A stretch of 60,656 nucleotides of DNA. Origin: Candidatus Neomicrothrix sp. UBA2131 (GTDB taxonomy: Bacteria > Actinomycetota > Acidimicrobiia > Acidimicrobiales > MedAcidi-G1). The notes beneath the pieces are model-generated. The model worked only from the letters and a program-made list of their open reading frames with translations. It ran no database searches and was not told the origin of the DNA. Location: assembly GCA_002329075.1 (NCBI GenBank), contig DCXR01000079.1, forward strand, positions 1 through 60,656, read 5' to 3'. The translations under genes were made by a program, and so were the position numbers. Below are positions 28,322-36,923 of the stretch, piece by piece; the first letter of the stretch is position 1, and each line of letters begins with the position of its first letter.

Positions 28322-30748
28322 GTGGGGGACCTGGGAGCGATGACACCTGATAACCGGCCACTGGAGGGCGTGCGCGTCATCGACCTCGCTGACGAGCGAG
28401 GCGAGTTGTGTGGCCGCCTCCTGGCCGACCTCGGAGCTGACGTCCTACGGGTCGAGCCTCCCGGGGGCGCCGTATCCCGACGACTGCCGCCCTTTGCCCC
28501 CGACGGCACGTCGCTGTACTTCGCCTACCGGAATACGAACAAGCGGGGCACCGTCCTGGACCTGCAGGATGCCGACGACCGGCGGCGCTTGTGCGAACTG
28601 GTGGCGTCTGCCGACGTTTTCGTCGAGTCCCATGGCCCCGGCTACCTGGCCTCGCTTCGGCTCGGACCTGAAGTGCTCCTCGACCTCAACCCGGACCTGG
28701 TCGTCGCCTCCTTGACCGACTTCGGCCAGGAGGGCCCAGACGCCGACCTGGCGTCAACCGACGACGTGGTCGTGGCCCGCTCGGGATGGCTGTCCCTCTC
28801 GGGCATTCCGGAGAAGCCGCCCCTCCTCATTCCCGGAGAGGTCGCCCACGATTCCCTCGGGGTCCTCGGCGCCTATGCGGTGGTCCTGGCGCTCCTCCAC
28901 AGGGACCGTGGCGCCGGCGGCCAGCACCTCGACGTCTCCGCCCTCGAGGTGCTCGCACAGATGAACACCTGGGCGATCCCCAATGCGGACTACAGCCTGC
29001 GCCAGGGCGGCACGCCACAGGTCCTGCGTTCCGGTGACAGTCCGATGTATCCCAACATCCCCTGTGCCGACGGCATGGTGCGCCAGGTCGTGCTCGCACC
29101 CCGTCAGTGGCGGGCGCTCTGGGAGTGGATGGGCTCGCCCGAGGCCTTCGCCGACGAGTACTGGGAGAGTACCTTCAGTCGCCTCCTGAACATGGACGTG
29201 CTGAACCCGCTGTTCTGGGAACACTGGACCGATCGTCCGAAGGTCGAGGGTTCTGCCGAGGCCCAACGGCGTGGCATCGTCGCCCTTCCCATGCTCTCCC
29301 CCGCCGAGGTGCTGGACAGTGAGCACTTCGCCGCCCGGGACAGTTTCCTCGACGTGGAGGTCGCTCCCGGCGTCGTCGGCCCCGTCATGGCCGGGTTCGG
29401 CGAGATCGACGGCGAACGCTCCGGCTATGCCTTCCGCTCGCCGGCTCCCGGCGAGCACGAAGCCGACTTCGCCGGTTCTGGTCCGTCTGATCCGGTCGAG
29501 GTGGCCGAACCTGCCCTCCTGCCGCTCGCCGGGCTCCGGGTAGTCGACTTCGGACACGGTGGGGTCGGCGTGGAGTGCGGCCGGATGCTCGCCGAATACG
29601 GCGCCGACGTGGTGAAGGTCGAGAGCCGGACCTACCCCGACTTCATCCGACTGGTCCTGGGCAGCGAGATGACGCCGGCGTTCGCCTCTTCGAGTCGGAG
29701 CAAGCGCGGGTTCGGAGCCGACCTGAAGCACCCGGACGGGATCGCTGTCGTGCGCGAACTGGTCAAGCGGGCGGATGTCGTGATCGAGAACAACTCGACC
29801 GGCACGATGGCCAACCTCGGCCTGGCCTATGACGACCTCCACGCGCTCAATCCCGGGCTGGTCATGGTCAGCAGCCAACTCATGGGGAGCCGGGGGCCCT
29901 TCGCCGACTGGAATGGCTACGGACCCACCATCCAGAGCGTGGGCGGACTGAGTTGGTTGTGGAAGTTCGACGACGGCGACCCACCACCGGGCAGTCCGGC
30001 CATCCACCCCGACCACCTGGCAGGCAGGGTCTGCGCCCTCTTCGCCGCTGCAGCCCTGTTCGCCCGCAACCGAAGCCGGAGTGGTGCCCACATCGAGATC
30101 GCACAGGTCGAGACACTCATGGCCACGCTCGGCGACCTCTTCCTTGCCGAGGGGCTGGCACCGGGTTCGGTGCGTCCGATGGGCAACGACTCCCTCCGCG
30201 GGGCGCCGTGGGGGGTGTTCCCCTGTGCCGGTGACGAACGCTGGTGCGTCATCTGTGTGCGCGACGACGCAGACTGGGCGTCGCTGCGGGAGGCGATGGA
30301 CGATCCAGCGTGGGCTGTCGACGATCGCTTCGACTCGGCCGACGGTCGCCTGGCCCACCGTAGGGAGGTCAACGCCGGCGTGGCTGGCTGGACGATCGGA
30401 CGCTCACAGGAGGATGCGGTGGCCGCCTGCGAACTGCACGGTGTTCCGGCCGCTCCAGTCGCCAGCACGGTCGACCAGTTCGCCGATACCCACCTCGTCG
30501 AGCGGGGCTTCTTCCCGGAGGTCGACCAACCGCCGCTGGGCCCCCTCACCCTGGACGGCCCCTGTTTCCGCGGCACGGTGATGACGACGCCGTTCCTCGG
30601 GCCTGCTCCCGGGCTGGGAGAGCACACCCGCGACATCTGCATCGACGAATTGGGCATGGACCCCGACGAGGTCGAGCAGTTGATCGAGTCAGGCGCCCTC
30701 GAGGTCGACACCTCTGCCGAGGGCGGGGAGCCAGACCCGGACGGGTGA
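28322..30748 (+). CDS. Fused tandem CaiB/BaiF (family III) CoA-transferase
   Basis: An 808-residue protein made of two family III CoA-transferase units (about 10-395 and 400-795). Each has the opening GLRVVDFGHG/GVRVIDLADE strand, LLADLGADVLRVEPPGG or its match, and the GxGQxxDVSxxE-type helix. In the second half the catalytic aspartate is present (PDHLAG, Asp564). In the first half the aligned position is His176, with Asp177 one residue on, so that half may be non-catalytic. The enzyme would move CoA between carboxylic acids; the substrate is unknown. The start may be GTG 28322 or ATG 28340. It lies 101 nt upstream of menB. Confidence 0.85.
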   Translation: MGDLGAMTPDNRPLEGVRVIDLADERGELCGRLLADLGADVLRVEPPGGAVSRRLPPFAPDGTSLYFAYRNTNKRGTVLDLQDADDRRRLCELVASADVFVESHGPGYLASLRLGPEVLLDLNPDLVVASLTDFGQEGPDADLASTDDVVVARSGWLSLSGIPEKPPLLIPGEVAHDSLGVLGAYAVVLALLHRDRGAGGQHLDVSALEVLAQMNTWAIPNADYSLRQGGTPQVLRSGDSPMYPNIPCADGMVRQVVLAPRQWRALWEWMGSPEAFADEYWESTFSRLLNMDVLNPLFWEHWTDRPKVEGSAEAQRRGIVALPMLSPAEVLDSEHFAARDSFLDVEVAPGVVGPVMAGFGEIDGERSGYAFRSPAPGEHEADFAGSGPSDPVEVAEPALLPLAGLRVVDFGHGGVGVECGRMLAEYGADVVKVESRTYPDFIRLVLGSEMTPAFASSSRSKRGFGADLKHPDGIAVVRELVKRADVVIENNSTGTMANLGLAYDDLHALNPGLVMVSSQLMGSRGPFADWNGYGPTIQSVGGLSWLWKFDDGDPPPGSPAIHPDHLAGRVCALFAAAALFARNRSRSGAHIEIAQVETLMATLGDLFLAEGLAPGSVRPMGNDSLRGAPWGVFPCAGDERWCVICVRDDADWASLREAMDDPAWAVDDRFDSADGRLAHRREVNAGVAGWTIGRSQEDAVAACELHGVPAAPVASTVDQFADTHLVERGFFPEVDQPPLGPLTLDGPCFRGTVMTTPFLGPAPGLGEHTRDICIDELGMDPDEVEQLIESGALEVDTSAEGGEPDPDG

Positions 30749-30818
30749 CCCGACCCGGCGCACGACTTCCGGTCGGGACGATCGTCGGGCTGCTGATGTT
30801 GGCGGAACCCCTCTGGCA

Positions 30819-30824
30819 TAGGCT
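30819..30824 (+). promoter_or_regulatory. Possible -10 hexamer TAGGCT, menB
   Basis: TAGGCT sits about 25 nt before the menB start codon; no good -35 is seen at 16-18 bp. The message would have a short leader containing AGGAGG. Confidence 0.35.
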
Positions 30825-30849
30825 CCGAAGCAACTGCAGGAGGGATGCG

Positions 30850-31770
30850 ATGTCGACAACGGGGGTATCCGAGATCTTCGACACGGACCGTTGGGAACCC
30901 GTGGAGGGCTTCGACCTGTCGGACATCACCTACCACCGCGGCCGTACTGGTGCCGACCGGGGGACGGTCCGCATCGCCTTCGACCGGCCCGAGGTCCGCA
31001 ACGCCTTCCGGCCCCAGACCGTCGACGAACTCTACGGCACGCTCGACCACGCCCGTATGTCCACCGACGTCGGCACGATCCTTCTCACGGGCAACGGACC
31101 CTCGCCGAAGGACGGTGGCTGGGCCTTCTGCTCGGGCGGTGACCAGCGCATCCGGGGCAGCGACGGGTACCGCTATGCCGAGGGCGATACCGCCGAGAGC
31201 GTGGATCCGGCGCTCACGGGACGCCTCCACATCCTCGAGGTGCAGCGCCTCATCCGGTTCATGGGCAAGGTCGTGATCGCGGTGGTGCCCGGGTGGGCGG
31301 TCGGTGGCGGACACAGCCTCCATGTGGTATGCGACCTCACCCTGGCAAGCCGCCAACACGCCCGCTTCAAGCAGACGGACGCCGACGTGGCCAGCTTCGA
31401 CGGCGGCTTCGGTTCGGCCTACCTGGCACGCCAGATCGGCCAGAAGTTCGCCAGGGAGGTCTTCTTCCTGGGCCGGGAGTACACGGCCGAGCAGGCCCAC
31501 AACATGGGCATGGTGAACGAGGTGGTCGACCATGACGACCTCGAGGCGGTGGCGCTGGACTGGGCGACGGCGATCAACGCCAAGAGCCCCACCGCCCAGC
31601 GCATGCTCAAGTTCGCCTTCAACCTGATCGACGACGGGTTGGTCGGCCAGCAGGTGTTCGCCGGTGAGGCCACCCGCCTTGCATACGGCACCGACGAGGC
31701 GACCGAGGGCCGGGACGCCTTCCTCGAGAAGCGCCCCCCCGACTGGTCGGACTTTCCCCATCACTTCTGA
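30850..31770 (+). CDS. menB: 1,4-dihydroxy-2-naphthoyl-CoA synthase
   Basis: A 306-residue crotonase-fold enzyme with diagnostic MenB sequences rather than generic enoyl-CoA hydratase ones: CSGGDQRIRG then GY, SFDGGFGSAYLARQIGQK, KSPTAQRMLKFAFNLIDDG and the tail EGRDAFLEKRPPDWSDFP. It closes the naphthoate ring in menaquinone synthesis (succinylbenzoyl-CoA to DHNA-CoA). ATG 30850 has a strong Shine-Dalgarno (AGGAGG, 6-7 nt). No other men gene is in the window. Confidence 0.94.
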   Translation: MSTTGVSEIFDTDRWEPVEGFDLSDITYHRGRTGADRGTVRIAFDRPEVRNAFRPQTVDELYGTLDHARMSTDVGTILLTGNGPSPKDGGWAFCSGGDQRIRGSDGYRYAEGDTAESVDPALTGRLHILEVQRLIRFMGKVVIAVVPGWAVGGGHSLHVVCDLTLASRQHARFKQTDADVASFDGGFGSAYLARQIGQKFAREVFFLGREYTAEQAHNMGMVNEVVDHDDLEAVALDWATAINAKSPTAQRMLKFAFNLIDDGLVGQQVFAGEATRLAYGTDEATEGRDAFLEKRPPDWSDFPHHF

Positions 31771-31978
31771 TCCGGCCATTTCTCGTCACGTGCGGCCCCT
31801 CCTCGTCGTCTGCACGACGCCACAGCAGGAACGAAGGCCCCGGTCGAAGTGACCTTCGGGGGGCAGCCGTCCCTTCCGTCCGGGGCGCCGAAGTGGCTTC
31901 CCTACAGGCCTGGACGCCGGGGTCGACGATGTGCCGGCGGCGGTGACGCCGCTCGCCACCGGCCTCTGTCGGGCAGCG

Positions 31979-32941
31979 CTAGCGCCGGGGGCGTTCTCCG
32001 ATGATGCTGGCGCGCTCCATGACGCGGGTCTCGGGCCAGTAGTCGGAACACGCCAGGTGCTGGACCGCCCGATTGTCCCAGAATGCGACGGAGTCCGGTT
32101 CCCAGGTGAAGCGGCACTGGTACTCGGGGGTGTCACTCATGCGGCAGATCCGGTCGAGTTGAGCCACGGACTCCTCACGGGTCCGGCCCACGAAGCGGTT
32201 GACGAAGGTCCGGTTCAGGTACAGGTACCGGCGACCGGTGACCTCGTGGGTGCAGACGGCCGGATGGGTGGCCTCCGGGTAACGGCGGCGCATCTCCGCC
32301 CTGCGGTCCTCGGGCACGTTGCGGCCGAACGCCTGGACGAAGTCGTGGATCGCCTCGAGGCGGTCGAGGTCGGCTTTCGTGTCTGGGGGCAGGACATCGT
32401 AGGCGGCGTACATGTCCGCGAACAGCGTGTCGCCCCCGACCTCCGGGACCTGGACGGCACGCAGGACAGCAGCCTTCGAGGGGGCCTCCCGCCATGTGAC
32501 GTCGTGGTGCCACTGGTTCTCGTAGCCGGTCGTGTCGGCGTCCTTCTCGAAGCGCACCAACTCCGGTTGGTCGGTGTTCGACGGGATGAACGGGTGGACC
32601 TCGAGTTCACCGAAGTTGCGGGCGAAGGCCACATGCCGGGCCGAGGTGAATGCCTGCCCGCGGAAGAAGATCACCTTGTAGGCGGCCAACGCGGCGGCGA
32701 GATCGTCGATGACGGCCTGCGAAAGGTCCACCGTGAGGTCGATGCCGCTCAACTCTGCACCGATCGTCACTCCCATCATCCGGGCGTCGAAGTGCTCCCA
32801 GGTCAGCGCCGTGAGCCGGGCACGCTCGTCGGCCAGGTGGGTCGCCGGGCCGATGTAGGTGTCGAAGTCAGTTCGGGGTCGGCGGTGAAGGGCCAGCCCG
32901 CTGGACGGGTCCCGGTCGGAGACAATCTCGGTGTCGCTCAC
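31979..32941 (-). CDS. TauD/TfdA-family Fe(II)/2-oxoglutarate dioxygenase
   Basis: A 320-residue TauD-fold dioxygenase: iron ligands in WHHDVTW (His-x-Asp) and the distal WDNRAVQH, and 2-oxoglutarate-binding arginine in the C-terminal segment. The family hydroxylates small sulfonates, sulfate esters, herbicides or butyrobetaine-like amines; no specific substrate can be read. GTG 32941 is chosen for TACCCT 7 nt upstream. The 208 bp between menB and this stop codon holds nothing I recognise. Divergent from the zinc-type ABC ATPase. Confidence 0.88.
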   Translation of the reverse strand: MSDTEIVSDRDPSSGLALHRRPRTDFDTYIGPATHLADERARLTALTWEHFDARMMGVTIGAELSGIDLTVDLSQAVIDDLAAALAAYKVIFFRGQAFTSARHVAFARNFGELEVHPFIPSNTDQPELVRFEKDADTTGYENQWHHDVTWREAPSKAAVLRAVQVPEVGGDTLFADMYAAYDVLPPDTKADLDRLEAIHDFVQAFGRNVPEDRRAEMRRRYPEATHPAVCTHEVTGRRYLYLNRTFVNRFVGRTREESVAQLDRICRMSDTPEYQCRFTWEPDSVAFWDNRAVQHLACSDYWPETRVMERASIIGERPRR

Positions 32942-32948
32942 GGCCCAG

Positions 32949-32954
32949 AGGGTA
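32949..32954 (-). promoter_or_regulatory. -10 hexamer TACCCT, leaderless tauD-like gene
   Basis: TACCCT on the minus strand, 7 nt before the GTG at 32941; no Shine-Dalgarno. Confidence 0.5.
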
Positions 32955-33008
32955 GGCGTGTGTGCAGAGTCGTCCACGGTCCTGGTTGCGGTCGCAGACC
33001 ACACGGGC

Positions 33009-33021
33009 GAGAATCGTTCTC
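33009..33021 (+). promoter_or_regulatory. Zur/Fur-like box overlapping the ABC ATPase -10
   Basis: GAGAATCGTTCTC: arms GAGAA and TTCTC are perfect inverted repeats around TCG. The pattern resembles actinobacterial Zur boxes (GAAAAT-N-ATTTTC class). It covers AATCGT (33012-33017), a plausible -10 ending 7 nt before the ATG, so repressor binding would block transcription when the metal is plentiful. The regulator is not in the window. Confidence 0.5.
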
Positions 33022-33024
33022 ACC

Positions 33025-33795
33025 ATGGATGCCCATGCCGATTCCCTGCGACTCGATCAGGTCACCATTCGACGAGGCGGTCGCATCGCCCTCGAGTCGA
33101 TATCGACCACCTTCGAACCCGGGACCTCCACGGCCCTGGTCGGTCCCAACGGTTCGGGCAAGACCACGCTCCTCGAGGTGCTGGCGGGACTCCGGGCACC
33201 GGATTCGGGCCACGTCTCCACTCCTCCACCACGGGTGGCCCTCGTGACCCAGGACCACCAGCATCGCTGGCTGCCGCTCACCGTCGCCGAGGTGGTGCAC
33301 ATGGGTCGCTTCGACCGGTCACCGCTCCCCCGTCGGTTGTCGGCCGACGACCGGGCAGCGGTCGAAGATGCCGTCGCCCGGATGGAGGTCGGCGACCTGC
33401 TCCCGAGACAGGTCAGCGGACTCTCGGGTGGCCAGCGACAACGGGTCCTCGTGGCCCAGGCGCTCGCCCGCCGCTCTCAGTTGCTGTTGCTCGACGAGCC
33501 GATCACCGGCCTCGACCTCGCCAGCCAGGAACGCATCCTCGAGGTGCTCGGTCAGGAGACCGCTGCCGGCAGGACCGTGGTTGTAACCACGCACAACCTC
33601 GACGAGGCCCGCCACTGCGACCGGGTGCTGGTGCTCGACCGCAGGCTTGTCGCCATGGGCACGCCCGACGAGGTCCTGCGACCCTCCGTTCTCCGGGAGG
33701 CCTACGGCGACCGGTTGCTGGGCGACCACGCCGGCCACGAGCACGCCCACGACCTGATCGTCGTCGACGACCACGGCCACGGCAGCCACGGCTGA
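33025..33795 (+). CDS. Zinc/manganese-type ABC transporter ATPase (AztA/ZnuC-like)
   Basis: A 256-residue ATP-binding cassette subunit: Walker A VGPNGSGKTT, signature LSGGQRQR, Walker B LLLLDEP and H-loop THN. MGRFDRS after the Q-loop and general similarity place it with metal-uptake ATPases. The C terminus is unusually His/Asp-rich (GHEHAHDLI, then DDHGHGSHG), suggesting metal sensing or binding. No permease or solute-binding gene is adjacent, so it is an orphan in this window. ATG 33025 follows the Zur-like box. Confidence 0.85.
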   Translation: MDAHADSLRLDQVTIRRGGRIALESISTTFEPGTSTALVGPNGSGKTTLLEVLAGLRAPDSGHVSTPPPRVALVTQDHQHRWLPLTVAEVVHMGRFDRSPLPRRLSADDRAAVEDAVARMEVGDLLPRQVSGLSGGQRQRVLVAQALARRSQLLLLDEPITGLDLASQERILEVLGQETAAGRTVVVTTHNLDEARHCDRVLVLDRRLVAMGTPDEVLRPSVLREAYGDRLLGDHAGHEHAHDLIVVDDHGHGSHG

Positions 33796-33814
33796 CGCCG
33801 GCGCCCGAACACTC

Positions 33815-34477
33815 CTACGAGTCGGGGCCGGCCTCCCGGGCGGCGTCTGCCTCCGCTACGCAGGCCTTCACGCCGTCCCAGATGATCGCGGTGGCATCCC
33901 TGGAGTGCTCGGCATCGACCGGGCCGAGGTACCTCGTGCGCATCGCCAGGAGGGTGCGGTTCCAGGGGCGGACATATGGCCGCCCCCGCCCCTTGGGCCA
34001 GAGTTCCTCCGTTCCTGCCGCCCCGACCACGACGACCGGAAGGCCCGTGTCGATCGCAAGGCGGCCGACCCCCGGATGCGGTCGACCCACCCTCGTCTCG
34101 TCCCATTCCTCCGGTCCGACAAGGCGCCCCTCGGGCATGATCGCCACCGGGCTTCCGGCCTCCAGCACGTCGGACGCCACCTGGAGCGCCTCGGTGCCCT
34201 CTACCGGAATGCACCGCAGGTCCTTCAGCAGGCGGCCGATGCCCTTCTTTTCGAAGTAACTTGCCGCCGCCAGGCAACGGATCGGCTGTCCCCACTCGTG
34301 GAAGGCGGCCGCAGCGAAGAGCAGGTCTGCCATGCTCCGGTGGTTGGCGGCATGGATCACGGGCCCGGCCGCGGGTACGCCCGGCGGGCCCACGTCGTAG
34401 CGGGCGGCGACCTGCAGCGCCGCGTGTACCTGGCGGAGCCGCCGCCGGAAGACCTCCTCGAGCCGTGCCTCGTCCAC
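33815..34477 (-). CDS. 1-acyl-glycerol-3-phosphate acyltransferase-like (PlsC family)
   Basis: A 220-residue acyltransferase: the catalytic HX4D is NHRSMAD, followed by FEKKGIGRLLKDLRCIPVEG and the MPEGR motif. It would transfer acyl chains to lysophosphatidate or a related acceptor at the inner membrane. GTG 34477 is chosen because TAGCCT, made partly from the stop codon of the upstream phyH-like gene, lies 8 nt before it; in-frame codons continue to 34708 but overlap that gene. Last gene of the upp array. Confidence 0.82.
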   Translation of the reverse strand: MDEARLEEVFRRRLRQVHAALQVAARYDVGPPGVPAAGPVIHAANHRSMADLLFAAAAFHEWGQPIRCLAAASYFEKKGIGRLLKDLRCIPVEGTEALQVASDVLEAGSPVAIMPEGRLVGPEEWDETRVGRPHPGVGRLAIDTGLPVVVVGAAGTEELWPKGRGRPYVRPWNRTLLAMRTRYLGPVDAEHSRDATAIIWDGVKACVAEADAAREAGPDS

Positions 34478-34485
34478 GGCACAAC

Positions 34486-34491
34486 AGGCTA
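34486..34491 (-). promoter_or_regulatory. -10 hexamer TAGCCT built on a stop codon
   Basis: TAGCCT begins with the TAG stop of the phyH-like gene and ends 8 nt before the GTG of the acyltransferase, a possible internal leaderless promoter. Confidence 0.4.
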
Positions 34492-35316
34492 CGAGGCGAT
34501 CTCTCCCATACCGGAACCCCAGAGCAGCGGGTTCCGCTCGGTTGCGGCTGGGTCGCCAGGGACCGCCCCGGGAAGGTAGAGGGCCAGGTCGAGGCGCTGC
34601 TCGTCTCGTTCGGGCTCGATCACCGTCGTCCCGTCGGCAACGTAGATCACCGTCATCGCCGGTCGATCCCGGTCGGTCGGGTTTGGGCCTGCCGAGTGGA
34701 GGGTCCATCCTTCGTGGAAGGTGGCGTCGCCCGCCTGCATCGCCCCATGCGCCGAGGTAGGCAGGGCCCCTTCGGCGATGAGGAGGGCGAAGTAGCCCTC
34801 CGACTCGTCGGAGATTGCCGGACCCCGCATGTCACCACGGAGGTGGGTGCCGTCGGCGAAGACCATCGAACCAACCTCCGGCGGGATATCGGCCATTGCC
34901 ATCCACATGGTGATCGCCGAACCGCCGTCTACCGGCCAGTAGTAGGCGTCCTGGTGCCATGGCGTGGCACCACCGCCGGCCCGCTTGACCAGGGCCTGGT
35001 CGTGGTACAGCCGCACACCGTCGACACCCAGCAACTCGGCGGCCACCCTCGCGAAGCGGGCGGCGAACACGAAGCGACGGATCGCTTCGTCGTGCCAGCA
35101 GAGGCCGATCGCCTGGTGGAATGCCCGGTCGTAGGTGCCCTGCTCCCCCGGGGGAACGTTGCGGTTCCAGGCAAGCAGGTCGGCTGCCTCGAGGATGGAA
35201 GGCGCGAACTCGGCTACCTCGTCAGCAGAGGCCAGGCTGCGTACGGCGACATGCCCCTGCTCCCGGAAGCACCGAATCTCATCCCGGGTCGCTGCCCGGT
35301 CCGGCTGGAGTTCCAC
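34489..35316 (-). CDS. Phytanoyl-CoA dioxygenase (PhyH) family protein, first copy
   Basis: A 275-residue Fe(II)/2-oxoglutarate oxygenase of the PhyH superfamily. Iron ligands: WHQDAYYWP (His-x-Asp) and the distal His in LHSAGPN, followed by the 2-oxoglutarate Arg (RDRPAMT). The double-stranded beta-helix core includes DGGSAITMWMAMADI. Substrates of bacterial members are varied (lipids, ectoine, secondary metabolites) and cannot be inferred. GTG 35316 is chosen for TAACGT 7 nt upstream. It sits between alkB and the acyltransferase with gaps of about 10 nt. Confidence 0.87.
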   Translation of the reverse strand: MELQPDRAATRDEIRCFREQGHVAVRSLASADEVAEFAPSILEAADLLAWNRNVPPGEQGTYDRAFHQAIGLCWHDEAIRRFVFAARFARVAAELLGVDGVRLYHDQALVKRAGGGATPWHQDAYYWPVDGGSAITMWMAMADIPPEVGSMVFADGTHLRGDMRGPAISDESEGYFALLIAEGALPTSAHGAMQAGDATFHEGWTLHSAGPNPTDRDRPAMTVIYVADGTTVIEPERDEQRLDLALYLPGAVPGDPAATERNPLLWGSGMGEIAS

Positions 35317-35323
35317 AGGATCG

Positions 35324-35329
35324 ACGTTA
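35324..35329 (-). promoter_or_regulatory. -10 hexamer TAACGT built on a stop codon
   Basis: TAACGT begins with the TAA stop of the alkB-like gene and ends 7 nt before the GTG of the phyH-like gene. Confidence 0.45.
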
Positions 35330-35950
35330 GCCCCCACCTTCCGTAGGGAAGGGATCGACAATCCAACGGAACGTGAGGTTCACCCGCTCCCCCACGGGCC
35401 GTGCCGTCCGGGTCAGGCAGTGCTCCCAGAGCGCCTGGGTCGGGCCCCTCATCACCAGCAGGTCGCCGTGTTCGAGGTCGAGGGCGACCGGGTCGTGGCT
35501 GCGATCCCTGCGCCGGAGGCGGAAGCGCCGGGTGGCGCCAAGGGACAACGAGGCGATGACGGGACGCTGCCCCAGTTCCGGCTCGTCGTCCGAGTGCCAG
35601 CCGACAGCGTCATCGCCGGTGCGATACCGATTCACGAGCACCGAGTCGAATGCCGTGTCGGCGGCATCAGCGCAACGGTTGCGCAGGTCCGCCAGGCGCT
35701 GGGTCCACGGCAGCGGCTCGAGCAGTCGCCCCGAATACGTGTAGGTGCAGCCCGGGTCGCCATACCAGGCCTCGAGCCGGGGAATGGGTCGGCGCTGCCC
35801 GAACACCGTGATCTCACCCTGCGTCCAGGGTGTCTCGACCAGCAGTCCGGTCATGTGCTCGTCAGCGTCGGCCAGGAAGCCCCGGCTCACCTCCACCTCG
35901 AGGTCGGGTGCGGGCGGTAGGGGGGTGTGGAACAGCGCCCGGTCAGCCAC
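35327..35950 (-). CDS. alkB: AlkB-like Fe(II)/2-oxoglutarate dioxygenase
   Basis: A 207-residue AlkB-fold protein: FGQRRPIPRLEAWYGDPG and TYSG at the nucleotide-recognition side, then VNRYRTGDDAVGWHSDDEPELG with the iron-binding His-x-Asp, and the C-terminal RVNLTFR with the 2-oxoglutarate arginines. It most likely reverses alkylation damage (1-methyladenine, 3-methylcytosine) oxidatively. The GTG start overlaps the end of the deacetylase gene by 8 nt. Confidence 0.88.
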   Translation of the reverse strand: MADRALFHTPLPPAPDLEVEVSRGFLADADEHMTGLLVETPWTQGEITVFGQRRPIPRLEAWYGDPGCTYTYSGRLLEPLPWTQRLADLRNRCADAADTAFDSVLVNRYRTGDDAVGWHSDDEPELGQRPVIASLSLGATRRFRLRRRDRSHDPVALDLEHGDLLVMRGPTQALWEHCLTRTARPVGERVNLTFRWIVDPFPTEGGG

Positions 35951-36917
35951 GTCGACCCGAATGGCATCCGAGGAATGCGTCCTCCCGCTGCCTGCCGCTG
36001 TTGCCGGCCCAGAGGCACACCGGTCCGGGGGTCCCCGCAGGAACCCGTACCTCGAAGCGGTGGTCGGCGCCTGTGCGGCCGTAGGCGGTGGGCTCGCCGT
36101 CGAGGTTCAGGAAGATCTCCAGGCCCCCTTCCGGAGAGTCGGCATCGTAGGCCCATCCCCCGAGGACCTGTTCCCCGCCAACGGCGTCGAACTGGAGCAC
36201 TTCGAGTCCTCCGATTGGACCGTCACCCGACGATCGTGTCTGTTGTCGGGCTGCCATCGAACCGCCCCTGAGGCATTCCGGCAGGGGTGCGAAGGTCCAT
36301 CCTTCCTGCCCGTACTCCTCGAGCACCGCCCGCAGGATCTCCAACGTCTGCCACTTGCGGTCGTGGAACAGAATGACCATCCCGTCGCGTTCCCACTTCT
36401 CGATGTGGGCCAGGGCCTCCTCGACCGGAGGGTTGGACCATTCGGCCGGATCGGCGTCCCACCCCACCAGGGTCAGGTTCATCCTCTCTAGGGTGCGTTC
36501 GACCGCCTGGTCGGTGAGCCCGTATGGGGGGCGCAAACACGTAGGCGTGAAGCCGGTCCGTCGCTGGAGCGTCCCGTTCGCCCGAACCAGCGCGTCTTCG
36601 AGGTCCTCGGGCGTGAGGGTCGGCAACTCGCTGTGGGTCCATGAGTGGCTTCCGACCGCATGGCCGCGGTCGAGGAGGTCCTGGACCTCCTCATCGTCCC
36701 AGAACACACGGAGGGTCTGGCCGGTCGGGAAGAATGTGGCTCGGGCGCCGTACTCCTCGAGGATGCGGAAGACGATCGGGGTGAACAGGGGATTCGGGCC
36801 GTCATCGAAGGTCAGGTACATGACCTTCGGTTCGTGCGGCGCGCTCAGCGCGAACGTGCCCTGTGCGAGGAGCAGCGATGCTGCCCCAAGGAGCAGGACG
36901 AGGAGGCGTCTCCCCAT
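35943..36917 (-). CDS. Polysaccharide deacetylase with C-terminal beta-domain, secreted
   Basis: A 324-residue exported enzyme. After a signal peptide (about 1-24) comes a NodB domain with all five motifs: TFDDGP (Asp38, Asp39), HSWTH (His91, His95), RPPYG, WDADPAEW and ILFHD. It would N- or O-deacetylate peptidoglycan or envelope glycan. Residues from about 235 form an extra domain ending LWAGNSGRQREDAFLGC, a beta-sandwich type often attached to exported actinobacterial proteins. It begins 6 nt after upp; an odd pairing of secreted hydrolase with nucleotide salvage. Confidence 0.9.
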   Translation of the reverse strand: MGRRLLVLLLGAASLLLAQGTFALSAPHEPKVMYLTFDDGPNPLFTPIVFRILEEYGARATFFPTGQTLRVFWDDEEVQDLLDRGHAVGSHSWTHSELPTLTPEDLEDALVRANGTLQRRTGFTPTCLRPPYGLTDQAVERTLERMNLTLVGWDADPAEWSNPPVEEALAHIEKWERDGMVILFHDRKWQTLEILRAVLEEYGQEGWTFAPLPECLRGGSMAARQQTRSSGDGPIGGLEVLQFDAVGGEQVLGGWAYDADSPEGGLEIFLNLDGEPTAYGRTGADHRFEVRVPAGTPGPVCLWAGNSGRQREDAFLGCHSGRRG

Positions 36918-36923
36918 CAGGGC

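Noticed and set aside
29917..31779. Long open frame of 620 codons on the minus strand across the CoA-transferase and menB
   Set aside because: Antisense to two well-supported genes; no domain, and composition is that of a shadow.
31771..31978. Terminator between menB and the TauD gene (CGAAGG...CCTTCG around 31832-31858)
   Set aside because: Only a 6-bp stem with a long loop and no U-tract; not convincing.
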